From the NCBI RefSeq assembly GCF_014648195.1, contig NZ_BMQQ01000022.1, positions 70,653 to 124,314 of the forward strand: a stretch of DNA of 53,662 nt, in the 5' to 3' direction. The translations under genes and the position numbers were made by a program. Under the pieces are notes generated by a model, which made no database searches, had not been told where the DNA came from, and was given only the letters and a program-made list of their open reading frames with translations. Shown piece by piece: positions 42,210 through 51,287 of this stretch (positions are counted from its first letter, which is position 1; each line of letters starts with the position of its first letter). The stretch is from Streptomyces purpureus. GTDB lineage: Bacteria > Actinomycetota > Actinomycetes > Streptomycetales > Streptomycetaceae.

Positions 42210-42238
42210 GGTTTATCAGCGGTGACCAGCCGCGTCAA
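42210..42238 (-). promoter_or_regulatory. Candidate promoter of the ABC transporter operon
   Basis: On the minus strand, TTGACG (42238-42233) is followed by a 17-base spacer and TAAACC (42215-42210), 52 bases before the ATG. The -35 box and spacing are good and the -10 box is only partly consensus. Confidence 0.5.
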
Positions 42239-42276
42239 CGATGTCACAAACCCCTTGTGGACTGCGGGAATACAGC

Positions 42277-42310
42277 GAGGGCCCGTACCGGAACACCGGT
42301 ACGGGCCCTC
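42277..42310. terminator. 15-bp stem terminator hairpin beyond the EspI-like gene
   Basis: GAGGGCCCGTACCGG (42277-42291) and CCGGTACGGGCCCTC (42296-42310) pair perfectly around AACA. It lies 23 bases after the stop of the EspI-like gene (minus strand) and upstream of the ABC operon promoter, insulating the two. Confidence 0.85.
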
Positions 42311-42332
42311 ATTGGTCTATGCCCTTGACGCC

Positions 42333-45300
42333 CTACTGCTGAGGGGCTGGCGGCGCCTGCGGAGGCTGCTGCGGGGGCCAGCCGACCGGCGGAACCGGAC
42401 CCTGGAGTTCCGCCTGCGGCTGCTGCCCGGGCTGCTGTCCCGGCTGCGCCGGGGGCTGCTGCTGGGCGGGCTGCTGCCACTGCTGCGGCACACCGGGCTG
42501 GGCCTGCTGCGGCGGGTACGGCTGTCCGGGCATGGGCTGCTGTCCGGGCATGGGCTGCTGACCGGGCTGGCCCGGCTGGGCGCCGTACGGCTGCTGCGGC
42601 GGGTACGGCTGGCCGGGCGCGGGCTGGCCCCCGTACGGCTGCTGCGGGTACGGCTGACCGGGCGCGGGCTGACCGGGGAGGGGCTGCTGGCCCGGCATCC
42701 CGTGGCCCGGCATCGGCGGAGCCATGTGCGGCGGCATGCCGCCCTGGCCGTCGCCGGTCCACAGCCCCTGCGCCTGCTGCGCCCGCGAGAAGTCCTCCGC
42801 GACCATCGCCGACAGGTTGAAGTACGCCTCGCGGGTCTTCGGGCGCATCATGTCGAGGTCGACCTCGGCACCGGCCGCGAGATGCTCGTCGAAGGGGACC
42901 ACGACGACCCCGCGGCAGCGGGTCTCGAAGTGCTGGACGATGTCGTCCACCTTGATCATCTTGCCGGTCTCGCGGACCCCGGAGATGACGGTGATGGAAC
43001 GCTGCACCAGGTCCGCGTAGCCGTGCGCGGAGAGCCAGTCGAGCGTGGTGCTCGCGCTGGACGCGCCGTCGACGGAGGGCGTGGAGATGATGATCAGCTG
43101 ATCGGCCAGGTCCAGCACGCCCCGCATGGCGCTGTAGAGCAGACCCGTGCCGGAGTCGGTGAGGATGACCGGGTACTGCTTGCCCAGGACGTCGATCGCC
43201 CGGCGGTAGTCCTCGTCGTTGAACGTCGTGGAGACGGCCGGGTCCACGTCGTTGGCGATGATCTCCAGACCGGAGGGCGCCTGCGAGGTGAACCGGCGGA
43301 TGTCCATGTACGAGTTGAGGTACGGGATCGCCTGGACGAGGTCACGGATGGTGGCCCCGGTCTCCCGGCGCACCCGGCGGCCGAGCGTTCCGGCGTCCGG
43401 GTTGGCGTCGATCGCCAGGATCTTGTCCTGCCGCTCGGTGGCGAGCGTCGCGCCGAGCGCGGTGGTCGTCGTGGTCTTGCCGACACCGCCCTTGAGGGAG
43501 ATCACGGCGATCCGGTAGCAGGACAGCACCGGCGTGCGGATCAGGTCCAGCTTCCGCTGCCGCTCCGCCTCCTCCTTCTTGCCGCCGATCTTGAAGCGGG
43601 CGGCGGCTCCGGGGTTCCGGCTGGACTTGGCCTTCTGCTTGTTGTTGCGCAGCAGCCGGTCCGAGGAGAGCTCGACGGCGGCCGTGTACCCGAGCGGGGC
43701 GCCCGGCACCGAGCGCTCGCGCTGGTCGTGCGTGACGGGCGTGGGCCACGCGGCACCCGTGCGCGGATCGACGGGCGCGTGGCTCTGCTCCTGCGGCGGT
43801 ACGGGCACGGGCCCCGACGGCACCTGGTAGCCCGGCGGCAGCGCACCCGGCTGCCCGTCCGACGCCTGCGGCGGCAACGGGATCGCGGGCGCGGCGGGGC
43901 TGGGCACCTGCGGCGGCAGGGGCGCGGCGGGCGCGGGCAGAGCCGGGTTCGGCTGGGCGGGCTGCTGCTGTCCGGGGTGCGGGAAGCCGTAGCCGCCCTG
44001 GTGACCGTCCGGGGCCTGCGGCGGCATCGGGGCGGCCGGTGCGGGCAGTGCGGGCTGGGCCGGGTTGGGCTGGGCGGGCTGCTGCTGTCCGGGGTGGGGG
44101 AAGCCGTAGCCGTCCTGGGGTGCCGGGGGAGTGGCCGCCGAGGGCTGGGCCGGGTTCGGCTGGGCGGGCAGTGGCTGTCCGGGGTGCGGGAAGCCATAAC
44201 CACCCTGGTGACCGTCCGGAGTCTGCGGCGGCATCGGGGCGGCCGGTGCGGGCAGCGCGGGCTGGGCCGGGTTCGGCCCGGCGGGCTGCGGCTGTCCGGG
44301 GTGCGGGAAGCCATAACCACCCTGCGGCGCGGGCGCGTTGGCGTCCGGCTGGGGGAAGCCGTAGCCGCCCTGGGGTGCCGGGGGAGTGGTGCCCGCGGGC
44401 TGCGGGGGCCCGTACACGCCCTGCGGTACGGCCACCTCGGCGCCAGGCGTCGGCTGCGCCGGCCACGCGGGAGCGGGCACCGGCGCGGCCGGGGGCTGCG
44501 CGGACTGCGGCGGGGCCGACTGGTCGGCGGTCGGCGCCGGGACGGGCCACTGGGGCGCGGCGGTGGGCGCGGCGGGCTGGAAGGCGGGCGGCAGCGGCGG
44601 CAGCCCGGCCGCCCCGCCCTGCGGGGCGGCCGGGGCCGACCACGGCTGGGCGGCGGGCGCGGCGTCCTGCGGCTGCTCGGCGGGGGCGGCGTCGGCCGGA
44701 GCCGCGTCGGACGGCTCGTCGGCCTGGGGAGACCCCGGCTGGGGGGCGGACGCGGCATCGGGCTGCGGGGCGTCGGCGGGTTCGTCGGCCGAGGCCTCGG
44801 TCTCGGCCTGAGGCGCGGGCGCCTCCGCCGGCTCCTCGGCAGCCTCGCCGGCCGGAGCCGCGTCCTTGGCCTCGTCCTCGGTCTCCACGGCGGCAGCCTC
44901 GGGAGCCGGAGCGCCGGTCTCGGGCGCCTCGGTGGCGTCGCCGGAGCCGCCGGAGTCGTCGGCCTGCTCCGCCTTCTTCGCCTCGGCGATCTCCGCCATC
45001 TCACGCTTCAGCGCCGCGGGCGAGAACCGCATCGTCGCGCCGCTCTCCACATCCCCGCCACCGAAGGGCTCCGCGGCCGCCTCGGCGGGCGCGGGTGCGG
45101 GCGCGGGTGCGGGCGCGGGCGCGGGCGCCGGTGGGGCCGGCTCCACGGGAGCAGCCGGAGCCGCCGGGGTCCAGTTGGGCTCGAAGCCGCTGCCCGCCGG
45201 CAGCCCGGGCACCGCTATGGGGGCACCGGTAGGAGGCGGCGGCGTCGCACCACCGCCTGGCGTCCCCGCACCCGACGCATCCCCCGACGCGTTCTGCGTG

Positions 45301-45422
45301 TACCAGGCGGGCGGGGTGTAGTCGATGGTGAACTCACCCGTCATCTCGGCGGGATCCGCGTCGGACTGATCGTCGACGGGCGTGTTCCAGCCCCCACGGA
45401 TCTCGTCCCGATCGCCGTTCAC
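42333..45422 (-). CDS. EspI-like Pro/Ala-rich MinD-type ATPase of the type VII secretion locus
   Basis: A 1029-residue protein. Residues about 1-560 are Pro/Ala/Gln-rich and disordered, with YGFPHPGQ-type repeats. Residues about 630-880 are a MinD/ParA ATPase with the deviant Walker A KGGVGKTT, then ILAIDANPDAGTLGRR and VILTDSGTGL. The last 140 residues are again Pro/Gln/Gly-rich. The same layout (Pro-rich region plus MinD domain) is seen in mycobacterial EspI of ESX-1. The GTG at 45422 has AGGAGG five bases upstream. The minus-strand EccE gene nearby supports a secretion role. Confidence 0.87.
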   Translation of the reverse strand: MNGDRDEIRGGWNTPVDDQSDADPAEMTGEFTIDYTPPAWYTQNASGDASGAGTPGGGATPPPPTGAPIAVPGLPAGSGFEPNWTPAAPAAPVEPAPPAPAPAPAPAPAPAPAEAAAEPFGGGDVESGATMRFSPAALKREMAEIAEAKKAEQADDSGGSGDATEAPETGAPAPEAAAVETEDEAKDAAPAGEAAEEPAEAPAPQAETEASADEPADAPQPDAASAPQPGSPQADEPSDAAPADAAPAEQPQDAAPAAQPWSAPAAPQGGAAGLPPLPPAFQPAAPTAAPQWPVPAPTADQSAPPQSAQPPAAPVPAPAWPAQPTPGAEVAVPQGVYGPPQPAGTTPPAPQGGYGFPQPDANAPAPQGGYGFPHPGQPQPAGPNPAQPALPAPAAPMPPQTPDGHQGGYGFPHPGQPLPAQPNPAQPSAATPPAPQDGYGFPHPGQQQPAQPNPAQPALPAPAAPMPPQAPDGHQGGYGFPHPGQQQPAQPNPALPAPAAPLPPQVPSPAAPAIPLPPQASDGQPGALPPGYQVPSGPVPVPPQEQSHAPVDPRTGAAWPTPVTHDQRERSVPGAPLGYTAAVELSSDRLLRNNKQKAKSSRNPGAAARFKIGGKKEEAERQRKLDLIRTPVLSCYRIAVISLKGGVGKTTTTTALGATLATERQDKILAIDANPDAGTLGRRVRRETGATIRDLVQAIPYLNSYMDIRRFTSQAPSGLEIIANDVDPAVSTTFNDEDYRRAIDVLGKQYPVILTDSGTGLLYSAMRGVLDLADQLIIISTPSVDGASSASTTLDWLSAHGYADLVQRSITVISGVRETGKMIKVDDIVQHFETRCRGVVVVPFDEHLAAGAEVDLDMMRPKTREAYFNLSAMVAEDFSRAQQAQGLWTGDGQGGMPPHMAPPMPGHGMPGQQPLPGQPAPGQPYPQQPYGGQPAPGQPYPPQQPYGAQPGQPGQQPMPGQQPMPGQPYPPQQAQPGVPQQWQQPAQQQPPAQPGQQPGQQPQAELQGPVPPVGWPPQQPPQAPPAPQQ
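43940..44400. repeat. Tandem protein-coding repeats in the EspI-like gene
   Basis: The encoded motif GGYGFPHPGQ followed by PAQPNPAQPALPAPAAPMPP recurs four times with a period of about 31-39 residues. Two further partial copies (GGYGFPQP, GVYGPPQP) lie toward the N-terminus. Copies differ mainly by length and by Gln/Pro changes. Confidence 0.85.
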
Positions 45423-45661
45423 TATTGCCTCCTGGTGTGGTCGAGCACCCTTGTGCCGTCGTGGGCGGGGCGGCCGTCGCTGTCTCGGGGCCGCCCGGCT
45501 CTCCCCTGGTGACGCGGCTCCCCCACAGTCAGGTTCTGGCCGCGCCGCTCCCACCCTAATCGCCAACCACGGCCGCACGGCAGGGCGGCCGGTCGACCGC
45601 CGTCCGTCCCGTCCGCCGCGGGCGACCTGCGGGTGACCAACAGATGGCGAAACGGGACAGG
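45423..45661. other. Gap upstream of the EspI-like gene
   Basis: No convincing frame. It holds the Shine-Dalgarno of the EspI-like gene at 45428-45433 (minus strand) and a TAGGGT hexamer (minus strand, about 45560) that could be a -10 box. The partner -35 box is unclear. Confidence 0.4.
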
Positions 45662-46435
45662 TCAGTCCATCCGGCGCGCGGCGCCGAGCAGCCCGGTCTC
45701 CGCGTCGGTCGCCTGGGTCATCACGAACTGCCGGTCGCCGGCCGTGCACCACAGCGTCACGCCGTCCGCGAGCGTGGACAGCGCCTCGGACTCACTCTGC
45801 GGCAGATTCATGATCCGCCCGATCTGCGCGGCCTCGTCCGGGGAGACGCGCTGCACCCCGACCAGACCCGACTTCTCCATCAGCCGCGGCGCCACCGGGC
45901 TGAGATACGGCAGCAGCGTCACCACCGACTGCCAGGGCGCCGACACCACACGGCCGCGCGGCGGGCGCATACCGCAGTCCCGCACCACGACCACCGGACT
46001 GCCCGCCGAGGCACCCTGCGGCGGCACCCGGCCGACGTCGTGCAGCGTGATGCACGGCTGCCCGCCGCCCGCCGCCTGCGCGAGCGTCGTCCAGGCGTGG
46101 GCGCGGCCGGTCTCCACGGCGACCCGGGCCCCGGTCGCGGCCGCCCGCAGCGCCATCACCTGCGCCGTCCACAGACCGCCGATGAGCGTGATCTCGTACG
46201 GCGAGGGCCGGTTGATGCCGAGCACGGCGGGCCGGCCGGCCGCGTCGACACCGATGACCATGCCGTCGTCACCCACGGGCAGCGCCAGCGCCTCCAGTTG
46301 GTCCAGCGGCAGGGCGTGCCGGTCGCGGCGCGGCCCGATCAGCCCGAAGCCGATCCGGGGCCGGCCCGGCCGTCCCGTACCCGTACTCCGTACGGAAGGG
46401 GCCGACGAGGCGGAGGAAGGAGAGGAGACGGACAT
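45662..46435 (-). CDS. Hypothetical protein of the type VII secretion locus
   Basis: A 257-residue protein without signal peptide or membrane helix. The first 25 residues are Ser/Pro-rich. The core (PLDQLEALALPVGDDGMVIGVDAAGRPAVLGINRP onward) looks like a compact alpha/beta domain and contains CITLHDVGRVPP and VVVVRDCGMRPPRG. I do not recognise a named family. Its ATG overlaps the eccE stop by one base, so it is made with EccE and is likely to act with the secretion machine, possibly on its cytosolic side. Confidence 0.8.
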   Translation of the reverse strand: MSVSSPSSASSAPSVRSTGTGRPGRPRIGFGLIGPRRDRHALPLDQLEALALPVGDDGMVIGVDAAGRPAVLGINRPSPYEITLIGGLWTAQVMALRAAATGARVAVETGRAHAWTTLAQAAGGGQPCITLHDVGRVPPQGASAGSPVVVVRDCGMRPPRGRVVSAPWQSVVTLLPYLSPVAPRLMEKSGLVGVQRVSPDEAAQIGRIMNLPQSESEALSTLADGVTLWCTAGDRQFVMTQATDAETGLLGAARRMD

Positions 46436-47718
46436 CAGCGGGCACCCCCGAGCGGAAGAGTCGCGAGCACGCCGGGCAGCTGCTCACGGTCGAGCCGTAC
46501 GAGCCCGGTCTTCACCCCGCGCGCGGCGCGCTCCAGTTCATGACGGGCGGCCAGCAACTCCTCGTCGCTGCGCCCGGTGATGCGAACGTGACCGGTGACC
46601 GTCACTTCCTGACGGTCCCCTCCGGCCAGGGTCAGACTGAACGTCGTCGCCAGCGCCGGCAGCGAGGTCAGCAGCGCGACCAGCTGCGGCATCGGCGCGC
46701 CCCCGCCACCCAGCTGGGGCCAGCGCCCCACCCAGTACGTGGTGTGCCGCCGGTCGTCGCAGCGCCAGGTCCGCGCGGTCTCCTGGGTCCGGCGCCCCGG
46801 CGCCTGGGAGCGGCCCGCCTGCGCGATGGCCAGCGGATTGGCGCAGGAGGAGGTGGCGATCGCGCCGGTCAGCTCCTGCTCTGTGAGCACGGTCGCGGAG
46901 AAACCCGCCCCGGCCAGCCGGCTCGCCAGCTGGTCCGCGGCCCGTACGACGCACTTCTGCGCGCCCTGAAGACCGCCACCGCGCGCGGCGACCGCCTCCG
47001 GGCACAGTTCGGGGTCGAGCTTGAGCGCGATCCACGTGATCCGGACGGCCGGCGAACCCGTCTGAGCCTGCAACGGCACGTAGTTGCGCGCGGCCATCGA
47101 CTGCTCGGGCAGATGCGGCGCGGGCGCGGGCTGGGTGTGCTGCACAATCTGCGCCGACTCCAGCCGGATGCCGTCGACCTCCAGCACGTCCCGTACGAGC
47201 GCGACCGGCAGCGGTCGCGCCGAGCGGTCGGGCCGCAGCGCGGTGGCGTCCGATTCGACCTGCAGGACGACCGTCAGGAACGTACCGTCGCCGATCATTC
47301 CCACCGGCCGCCGGTCGCGGTCGCTGAAGGTGTACGTACGCAGCGCCGGATCGCACTCGACGACCGGTGCGAGCCCCGGTTCCGTACCGGGCGGTGGGAC
47401 CTGCGAGGCCGCCTTGCGGGTCCGGGCGCGCAGCGCCAGCACGGTGGCGAGCCACTCCGGCAGGGACCGGCGGTGCCGGCGCACGACGGCGAGCAGCACC
47501 AGCAGCGTGGCGGCCACACCGGCCGGGATCAGCAGCATCGGCTCGACCACCCAGGCCACCAGCAGCAGCGCCGCGGCGACCTCGACCAGTACGAGCTGTT
47601 GCAATCGGAACGATCCGAAATGCCCGGGACGGGCCTTGAGGCGAGGAGTGGCGGTCCCCTGCGACGGCACCGTGCTCGGCGCGGCCGGGGCAGGCCGCGT
47701 CTGCGTCGCGGAAGCCAT
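46435..47718 (-). CDS. eccE: Type VII secretion protein EccE
   Basis: A 427-residue membrane component of the ESX core complex. Two adjacent N-terminal membrane helices (LVLVEVAAALLLVAWVVEPM and LLIPAGVAATLLVLLAVV) are followed by a large soluble domain, as in mycobacterial EccE. The ATG at 47718 is preferred to a TTG six codons upstream because GGGGGG lies 10 bases before it. It is transcribed divergently from eccB across a 190-bp promoter region and is coupled to the next minus-strand gene. Confidence 0.85.
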   Translation of the reverse strand: MASATQTRPAPAAPSTVPSQGTATPRLKARPGHFGSFRLQQLVLVEVAAALLLVAWVVEPMLLIPAGVAATLLVLLAVVRRHRRSLPEWLATVLALRARTRKAASQVPPPGTEPGLAPVVECDPALRTYTFSDRDRRPVGMIGDGTFLTVVLQVESDATALRPDRSARPLPVALVRDVLEVDGIRLESAQIVQHTQPAPAPHLPEQSMAARNYVPLQAQTGSPAVRITWIALKLDPELCPEAVAARGGGLQGAQKCVVRAADQLASRLAGAGFSATVLTEQELTGAIATSSCANPLAIAQAGRSQAPGRRTQETARTWRCDDRRHTTYWVGRWPQLGGGGAPMPQLVALLTSLPALATTFSLTLAGGDRQEVTVTGHVRITGRSDEELLAARHELERAARGVKTGLVRLDREQLPGVLATLPLGGAR

Positions 47719-47908
47719 GATGGGCAATCCCCCCAATTCGTCCCGATCACCCTGGCCTGCCAGGGCTTTGGCGGCTGGATCACCCTACCCGCCCCACAAG
47801 CACCACCGGACAGCAGGCATAGTAGGGGGCCGGTCCGACAGCCGGGGCCCGGGTGCCATGCTCCCCGGACCCCCGTGTGGAGACTGTGCCTTTCGAAGAT
47901 GGGGACTC
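47719..47908. promoter_or_regulatory. Divergent eccE/eccB promoter region
   Basis: No gene here. CATAGT at about 47819 could be a -10 element for eccB, and TAGGGT on the minus strand (about 47788) one for eccE. Spacings to -35 boxes are not convincing. A small inverted repeat CCTGG-CCTG-CCAGG is at about 47751. Confidence 0.35.
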
Positions 47909-49462
47909 ATGGCATCACGGCGGGATGAGCTCAACGCGTACACCTTTGCGAAGAAGCGCACGGTGGCCGCATTCCTCCAACCCTCTCCCTCGGGTACCGA
48001 GGAGGGGGCACCGCGTCCGCTGCGCGCGGTGGTGCCCAGTCTGATCGTCGCCGCGCTGATCGTGGCCGGGTTCGGCGCCTGGGGCATGTTCAAGCCCAAC
48101 GCCCCCAAGGGGTGGGACGCGCCCGGCACGAAGGTCATCGTGGGCAAGCAGTCCACCACCCGCTACGTCGTCCTGCAGACCGGCAAGGGCAAGGACAAGA
48201 AGACCCTGCTGCACCCGGTGCTCAACCTGGCCTCCGCCCGGCTGCTGCTGACGCCGCAGCAGTTCGCCGTCATCCAGGTCGAGGACCGCATCCTCGACGC
48301 GGGCAAGCCGCCGCGTGGCCCGATCCTGGGCATCCCGTACGCCCCCGACCGCCTCCCCAGCCACACCGAGGCCGCCAAGGCCAAGCGCTGGGCGGTCTGC
48401 GAGCAGCCCGGCGGCGGCAAGGGCGCCAGCGTGCAGAAGGCCACCTTCGTCTTCGCCGACCGGGACTTCTCCCGCACCGACGGCAAAGAGCGGCTGACCG
48501 GCGGCCAGGTCCTCTATGTGAAGGGCCAGAAGGGCTCGCCCCGCTACCTCGTCGACGCCGAGGGGACGAAGTACCTGGTCCGCGGCAAGCCCGCCGAGGC
48601 GGCCGGTCTGACCACCGCCCTCGTCGGCCTCAACAAGGAGCCCCAGCAGGTCACCGACGACTGGCTGAACACCCTGCACACCGGCAGCCCCATCGACTTC
48701 CCCGTCGTGCCCGGCAAGGTCGGCGACGACGCCGGCATCGGCGGCGGCCTGACCAAGACCGAGGACCGGGTCGGCATGGTCCTGCTGGCGCAGACCGGAT
48801 CCGGCCCGCAGCACTACGTGGTCCTGCCGGGCAAGGTCCAGCCGGTCTCCGACTTCATGGCCTGGCTGCTCATCAACTCGCCCCAGACCGACCTGCTCGA
48901 CATGGACGGCAAGGCCACCCCGGTCGACGCGGCCTCCTTCACCCCGGACGGCAAGACCTTCGGCTCCGACCTGCGCTGGCCGCAGAAGAAGGCCGAGCAG
49001 ACCAACGCCACCGGCGGCGACGACGCCCGCGACACGGTGTGCAGCGTGCTCCGCGAGGTCGACTCCAAGGGGCGTACGACGCTGTCCACCTGGGCCGGTA
49101 CGAAGTACCCGGCCGAGATCACCGCCGGCGGCACCAGCACCTACGTCACGCCCGGCAGCGGACTGCTCTACACGCAGGTCCGCGGCGCCCAGACCAAGCC
49201 CGACGGCTCGCTCTTCCTGGTCACCGACACCGGCCTGCGGTACGCCGTGCAGGCCAACGGCGACAGCGACGCGGCCCGCTCAGAGATCGGCGCGGGCGCG
49301 CAGGAGAAGCAGCAGGACGGCCGGCCCGAGCCCAGCCAGGCGCAGATCCGGCTCGGCTACCAGAACGTCGTCCCCACGCTCGTGCCCATCGCCTGGTCGG
49401 AGTTCCTGTCCAAGGGCCCCCGGCTCGACACCAACAGCGCGCGCCAGCCGCAGGGTTCGTGA
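47909..49462 (+). CDS. eccB: Type VII secretion protein EccB
   Basis: A 517-residue core component. It starts with the EccB N-terminal signature SRRDELNAYTFAKKRTVAAF, followed by one membrane helix (residues about 43-61). The large extracytoplasmic part shows repeat domains with GTKVIVGKQSTTRYVV and the two conserved Cys of the family (WAVCEQPG and DTVCSVL). The ATG at 47909 fits the family start. mycP follows 15 bases later. Confidence 0.95.
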   Translation: MASRRDELNAYTFAKKRTVAAFLQPSPSGTEEGAPRPLRAVVPSLIVAALIVAGFGAWGMFKPNAPKGWDAPGTKVIVGKQSTTRYVVLQTGKGKDKKTLLHPVLNLASARLLLTPQQFAVIQVEDRILDAGKPPRGPILGIPYAPDRLPSHTEAAKAKRWAVCEQPGGGKGASVQKATFVFADRDFSRTDGKERLTGGQVLYVKGQKGSPRYLVDAEGTKYLVRGKPAEAAGLTTALVGLNKEPQQVTDDWLNTLHTGSPIDFPVVPGKVGDDAGIGGGLTKTEDRVGMVLLAQTGSGPQHYVVLPGKVQPVSDFMAWLLINSPQTDLLDMDGKATPVDAASFTPDGKTFGSDLRWPQKKAEQTNATGGDDARDTVCSVLREVDSKGRTTLSTWAGTKYPAEITAGGTSTYVTPGSGLLYTQVRGAQTKPDGSLFLVTDTGLRYAVQANGDSDAARSEIGAGAQEKQQDGRPEPSQAQIRLGYQNVVPTLVPIAWSEFLSKGPRLDTNSARQPQGS

Positions 49463-49477
49463 GGGGGAGTGCCTGCC

Positions 49478-50725
49478 ATGCCGTACCGCACCCCTGCCGT
49501 CCTGGCCGCCGCCACGGCCCTCACGGCCCTGCTGACGCCGCCCGCCGCCGCGTCCCCGGCCGCCGCCCCCGGCCCGTACGCGCTCGACGGCGGCGGTGAG
49601 TGCACCTTCCCGATGAAGAAACAGATCGAGGGCACCCCCTGGCCGCTCCAGCGGGTGCTGCTCGACGAGCTGTGGCAGGACACCAAGGGCGCGGGGATCC
49701 GGGTCGCGGTCATCGACACCGGTGTCGACGACATCAACCCGCAGCTGAAGAAGGCCGTCGACGCCAAGTCCGGGGCCGACTTCCTCAAGCCGCTGAAGGA
49801 CGCGTCGGACGACGCGAACGCCAAGCGGGGCAAGACCGACGGCACCGTCGACGAGGTCGGCCACGGCACCAAGGTCGCCGGGATCATCGCCGCCCGCCCC
49901 CGCAAGGGCACCGGGTTCGTGGGCCTGGCACCCGAGGCGACGATCATCCCGATCCGCCAGAACGACGAGAAGAACAGCGGCAAGTCGGACACGATGGCCA
50001 AGGCGATCGACCACGCCCTCGCCAAGAAGGCCCGCGTGATCAACATCTCGCAGGACACCACCCAGCCGCTGACCCAGAACTCCGACCTCGGCAAGGCCGT
50101 CGCCCGCGCGCTCGCCGCCGATGTCGTCGTCGTCGCCTCCGCGGGCAACGACGGCATGGACGGCAAGCTGAAGAACACCTACCCCGCCGCATTCCCCGGC
50201 GTCCTCGCCGTCGCCTCCTCCGACCGCAACAACGAACGCGCCGTCTTCTCCCAGTCCGGCACCTTCGTGGGCGTCGCCGCACCCGGCGTGGACGTGGTCT
50301 CCACCGTCCCCGGCAACGGACAGTGCGTCGACAACGGCACCAGCTTCTCCGCCCCGTACGTCGCGGGGGTCGCCGCCCTGCTGCGGGCCAAGTACCCCAA
50401 GTGGAAGGCGCACGAGGTCGTCGCCCAGATCGAGCAGACCGCCGAACGCTCCATCAACGGCCATGACAACCACGTCGGCTGGGGCGTCGTCGACCCGGTC
50501 CGCGCCCTCGACGGCGACGCAGGACCGCCGCAGGCCGCCACCCCCGACCCGGCACCGCCCAGGCCGCCGGCCCCGGAGCCCGCGCATCTGGCCATGACGG
50601 AGACGCCCCAGGAGCGCGCCGAGCGCCTCGCGACGTACGCCCTGGGCATCGGCGGAGTCCTCGTCGCGGTGGTCGCGGGCAGCGCCACGGTGATCCGCGA
50701 CAGCCGCCGCAAACGCGCCAGGTGA
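49478..50725 (+). CDS. mycP: Mycosin (subtilisin-like) protease of type VII secretion
   Basis: A 415-residue membrane-anchored serine protease. The signal peptide ends near PPAAASPAAA. The catalytic Asp is in VAVIDTGVDD, the His in VGHGTKVAG and the Ser in NGTSFSAPYVAG. A Pro-rich linker and a C-terminal membrane helix (YALGIGGVLVAVVAGSATVI) with a basic tail follow. In mycobacteria, mycosins stabilise the ESX complex and process substrates. The ATG at 49478 has GAGGGGGA nine bases upstream; a GTG at 49469 overlaps that site and is less likely. Confidence 0.95.
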   Translation: MPYRTPAVLAAATALTALLTPPAAASPAAAPGPYALDGGGECTFPMKKQIEGTPWPLQRVLLDELWQDTKGAGIRVAVIDTGVDDINPQLKKAVDAKSGADFLKPLKDASDDANAKRGKTDGTVDEVGHGTKVAGIIAARPRKGTGFVGLAPEATIIPIRQNDEKNSGKSDTMAKAIDHALAKKARVINISQDTTQPLTQNSDLGKAVARALAADVVVVASAGNDGMDGKLKNTYPAAFPGVLAVASSDRNNERAVFSQSGTFVGVAAPGVDVVSTVPGNGQCVDNGTSFSAPYVAGVAALLRAKYPKWKAHEVVAQIEQTAERSINGHDNHVGWGVVDPVRALDGDAGPPQAATPDPAPPRPPAPEPAHLAMTETPQERAERLATYALGIGGVLVAVVAGSATVIRDSRRKRAR

Positions 50726-50749
50726 ACCAAGTCTCCATACATGACTTTG

Positions 50750-50781
50750 CAGTTGGAACTGTCGTATCAAATGGCTAGAGT
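50750..50781 (+). promoter_or_regulatory. Promoter of the WXG100 pair with a palindrome over the -35 box
   Basis: TTGGAA (50753-50758), a 17-base spacer and TAGAGT (50776-50781) form a good vegetative-type promoter 117 bases before the first esx gene. CAGTT-GG-AACTG (50750-50761) is a perfect inverted repeat covering the -35 box, so a repressor site is plausible. The region is distinctly lower in GC than its surroundings. Confidence 0.65.
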
Positions 50782-50898
50782 GGCGGCTGGGATTACGCGA
50801 GTGATCCAGCACGGGGGCGGCATCACGAGATACCCGTCCGCATCACGACCGGTCACGGGGGCCACGCGGCCGCCGTCATCGAACGAAGAAGGGGCAAG

Positions 50899-51237
50899 AT
50901 GTCGAAAGACCTGAATGTAACTAGTGCCGATCAGATCAAGCTCGCCGGCCGGATCCAGGACTTCCACGACGAGCTGCAGGCGCGCGTCACCTCGCTCAAC
51001 AGCGTCGTGGACCGCATTCAGGCGGGCTGGCAGGGCGCGGCCAGCAAGGAGTACGACCGGGTCCAGAACGACCTGAACCTGCGTCTGCGGAACATGCGGG
51101 TCGAGCTCGTGAAGCTCGAGGAGATCATGCGGATGAGCGCCGACGGCTTCACGCGTGAGGAAGAGGACCGCATCAAGTCCTTCCGGAAGATGGACGACAC
51201 CACGCAGGGCCAGAGCGCCATCCTCGGCATGGCCTGA
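50899..51237 (+). CDS. esxB: WXG100 protein, EsxB-like
   Basis: A 112-residue small helical-hairpin protein secreted by type VII systems as a dimer. The turn motif is W-Q-G in IQAGWQGAASKEYDRV, flanked by two long amphipathic helices. The C-terminal tail (TREEEDRIKSFRKMDD) lacks a clear Tyr-x-x-x-Asp/Glu signal. The ATG follows AAGAAGGGGC. The partner gene starts 50 bases downstream. The A/B naming follows position only. Confidence 0.88.
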   Translation: MSKDLNVTSADQIKLAGRIQDFHDELQARVTSLNSVVDRIQAGWQGAASKEYDRVQNDLNLRLRNMRVELVKLEEIMRMSADGFTREEEDRIKSFRKMDDTTQGQSAILGMA

Positions 51238-51287
51238 GCGTCGCCCTTTTCCGAGACTTCCGCGTACATCCGCCACAAGGAGTAATC

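Noticed and set aside
45423..45752. N-terminal extension of the EspI-like protein to 45752
   Set aside because: The extra 110 residues are Arg/Pro-rich non-conserved sequence, and the GTG at 45422 has a perfect AGGAGG site.
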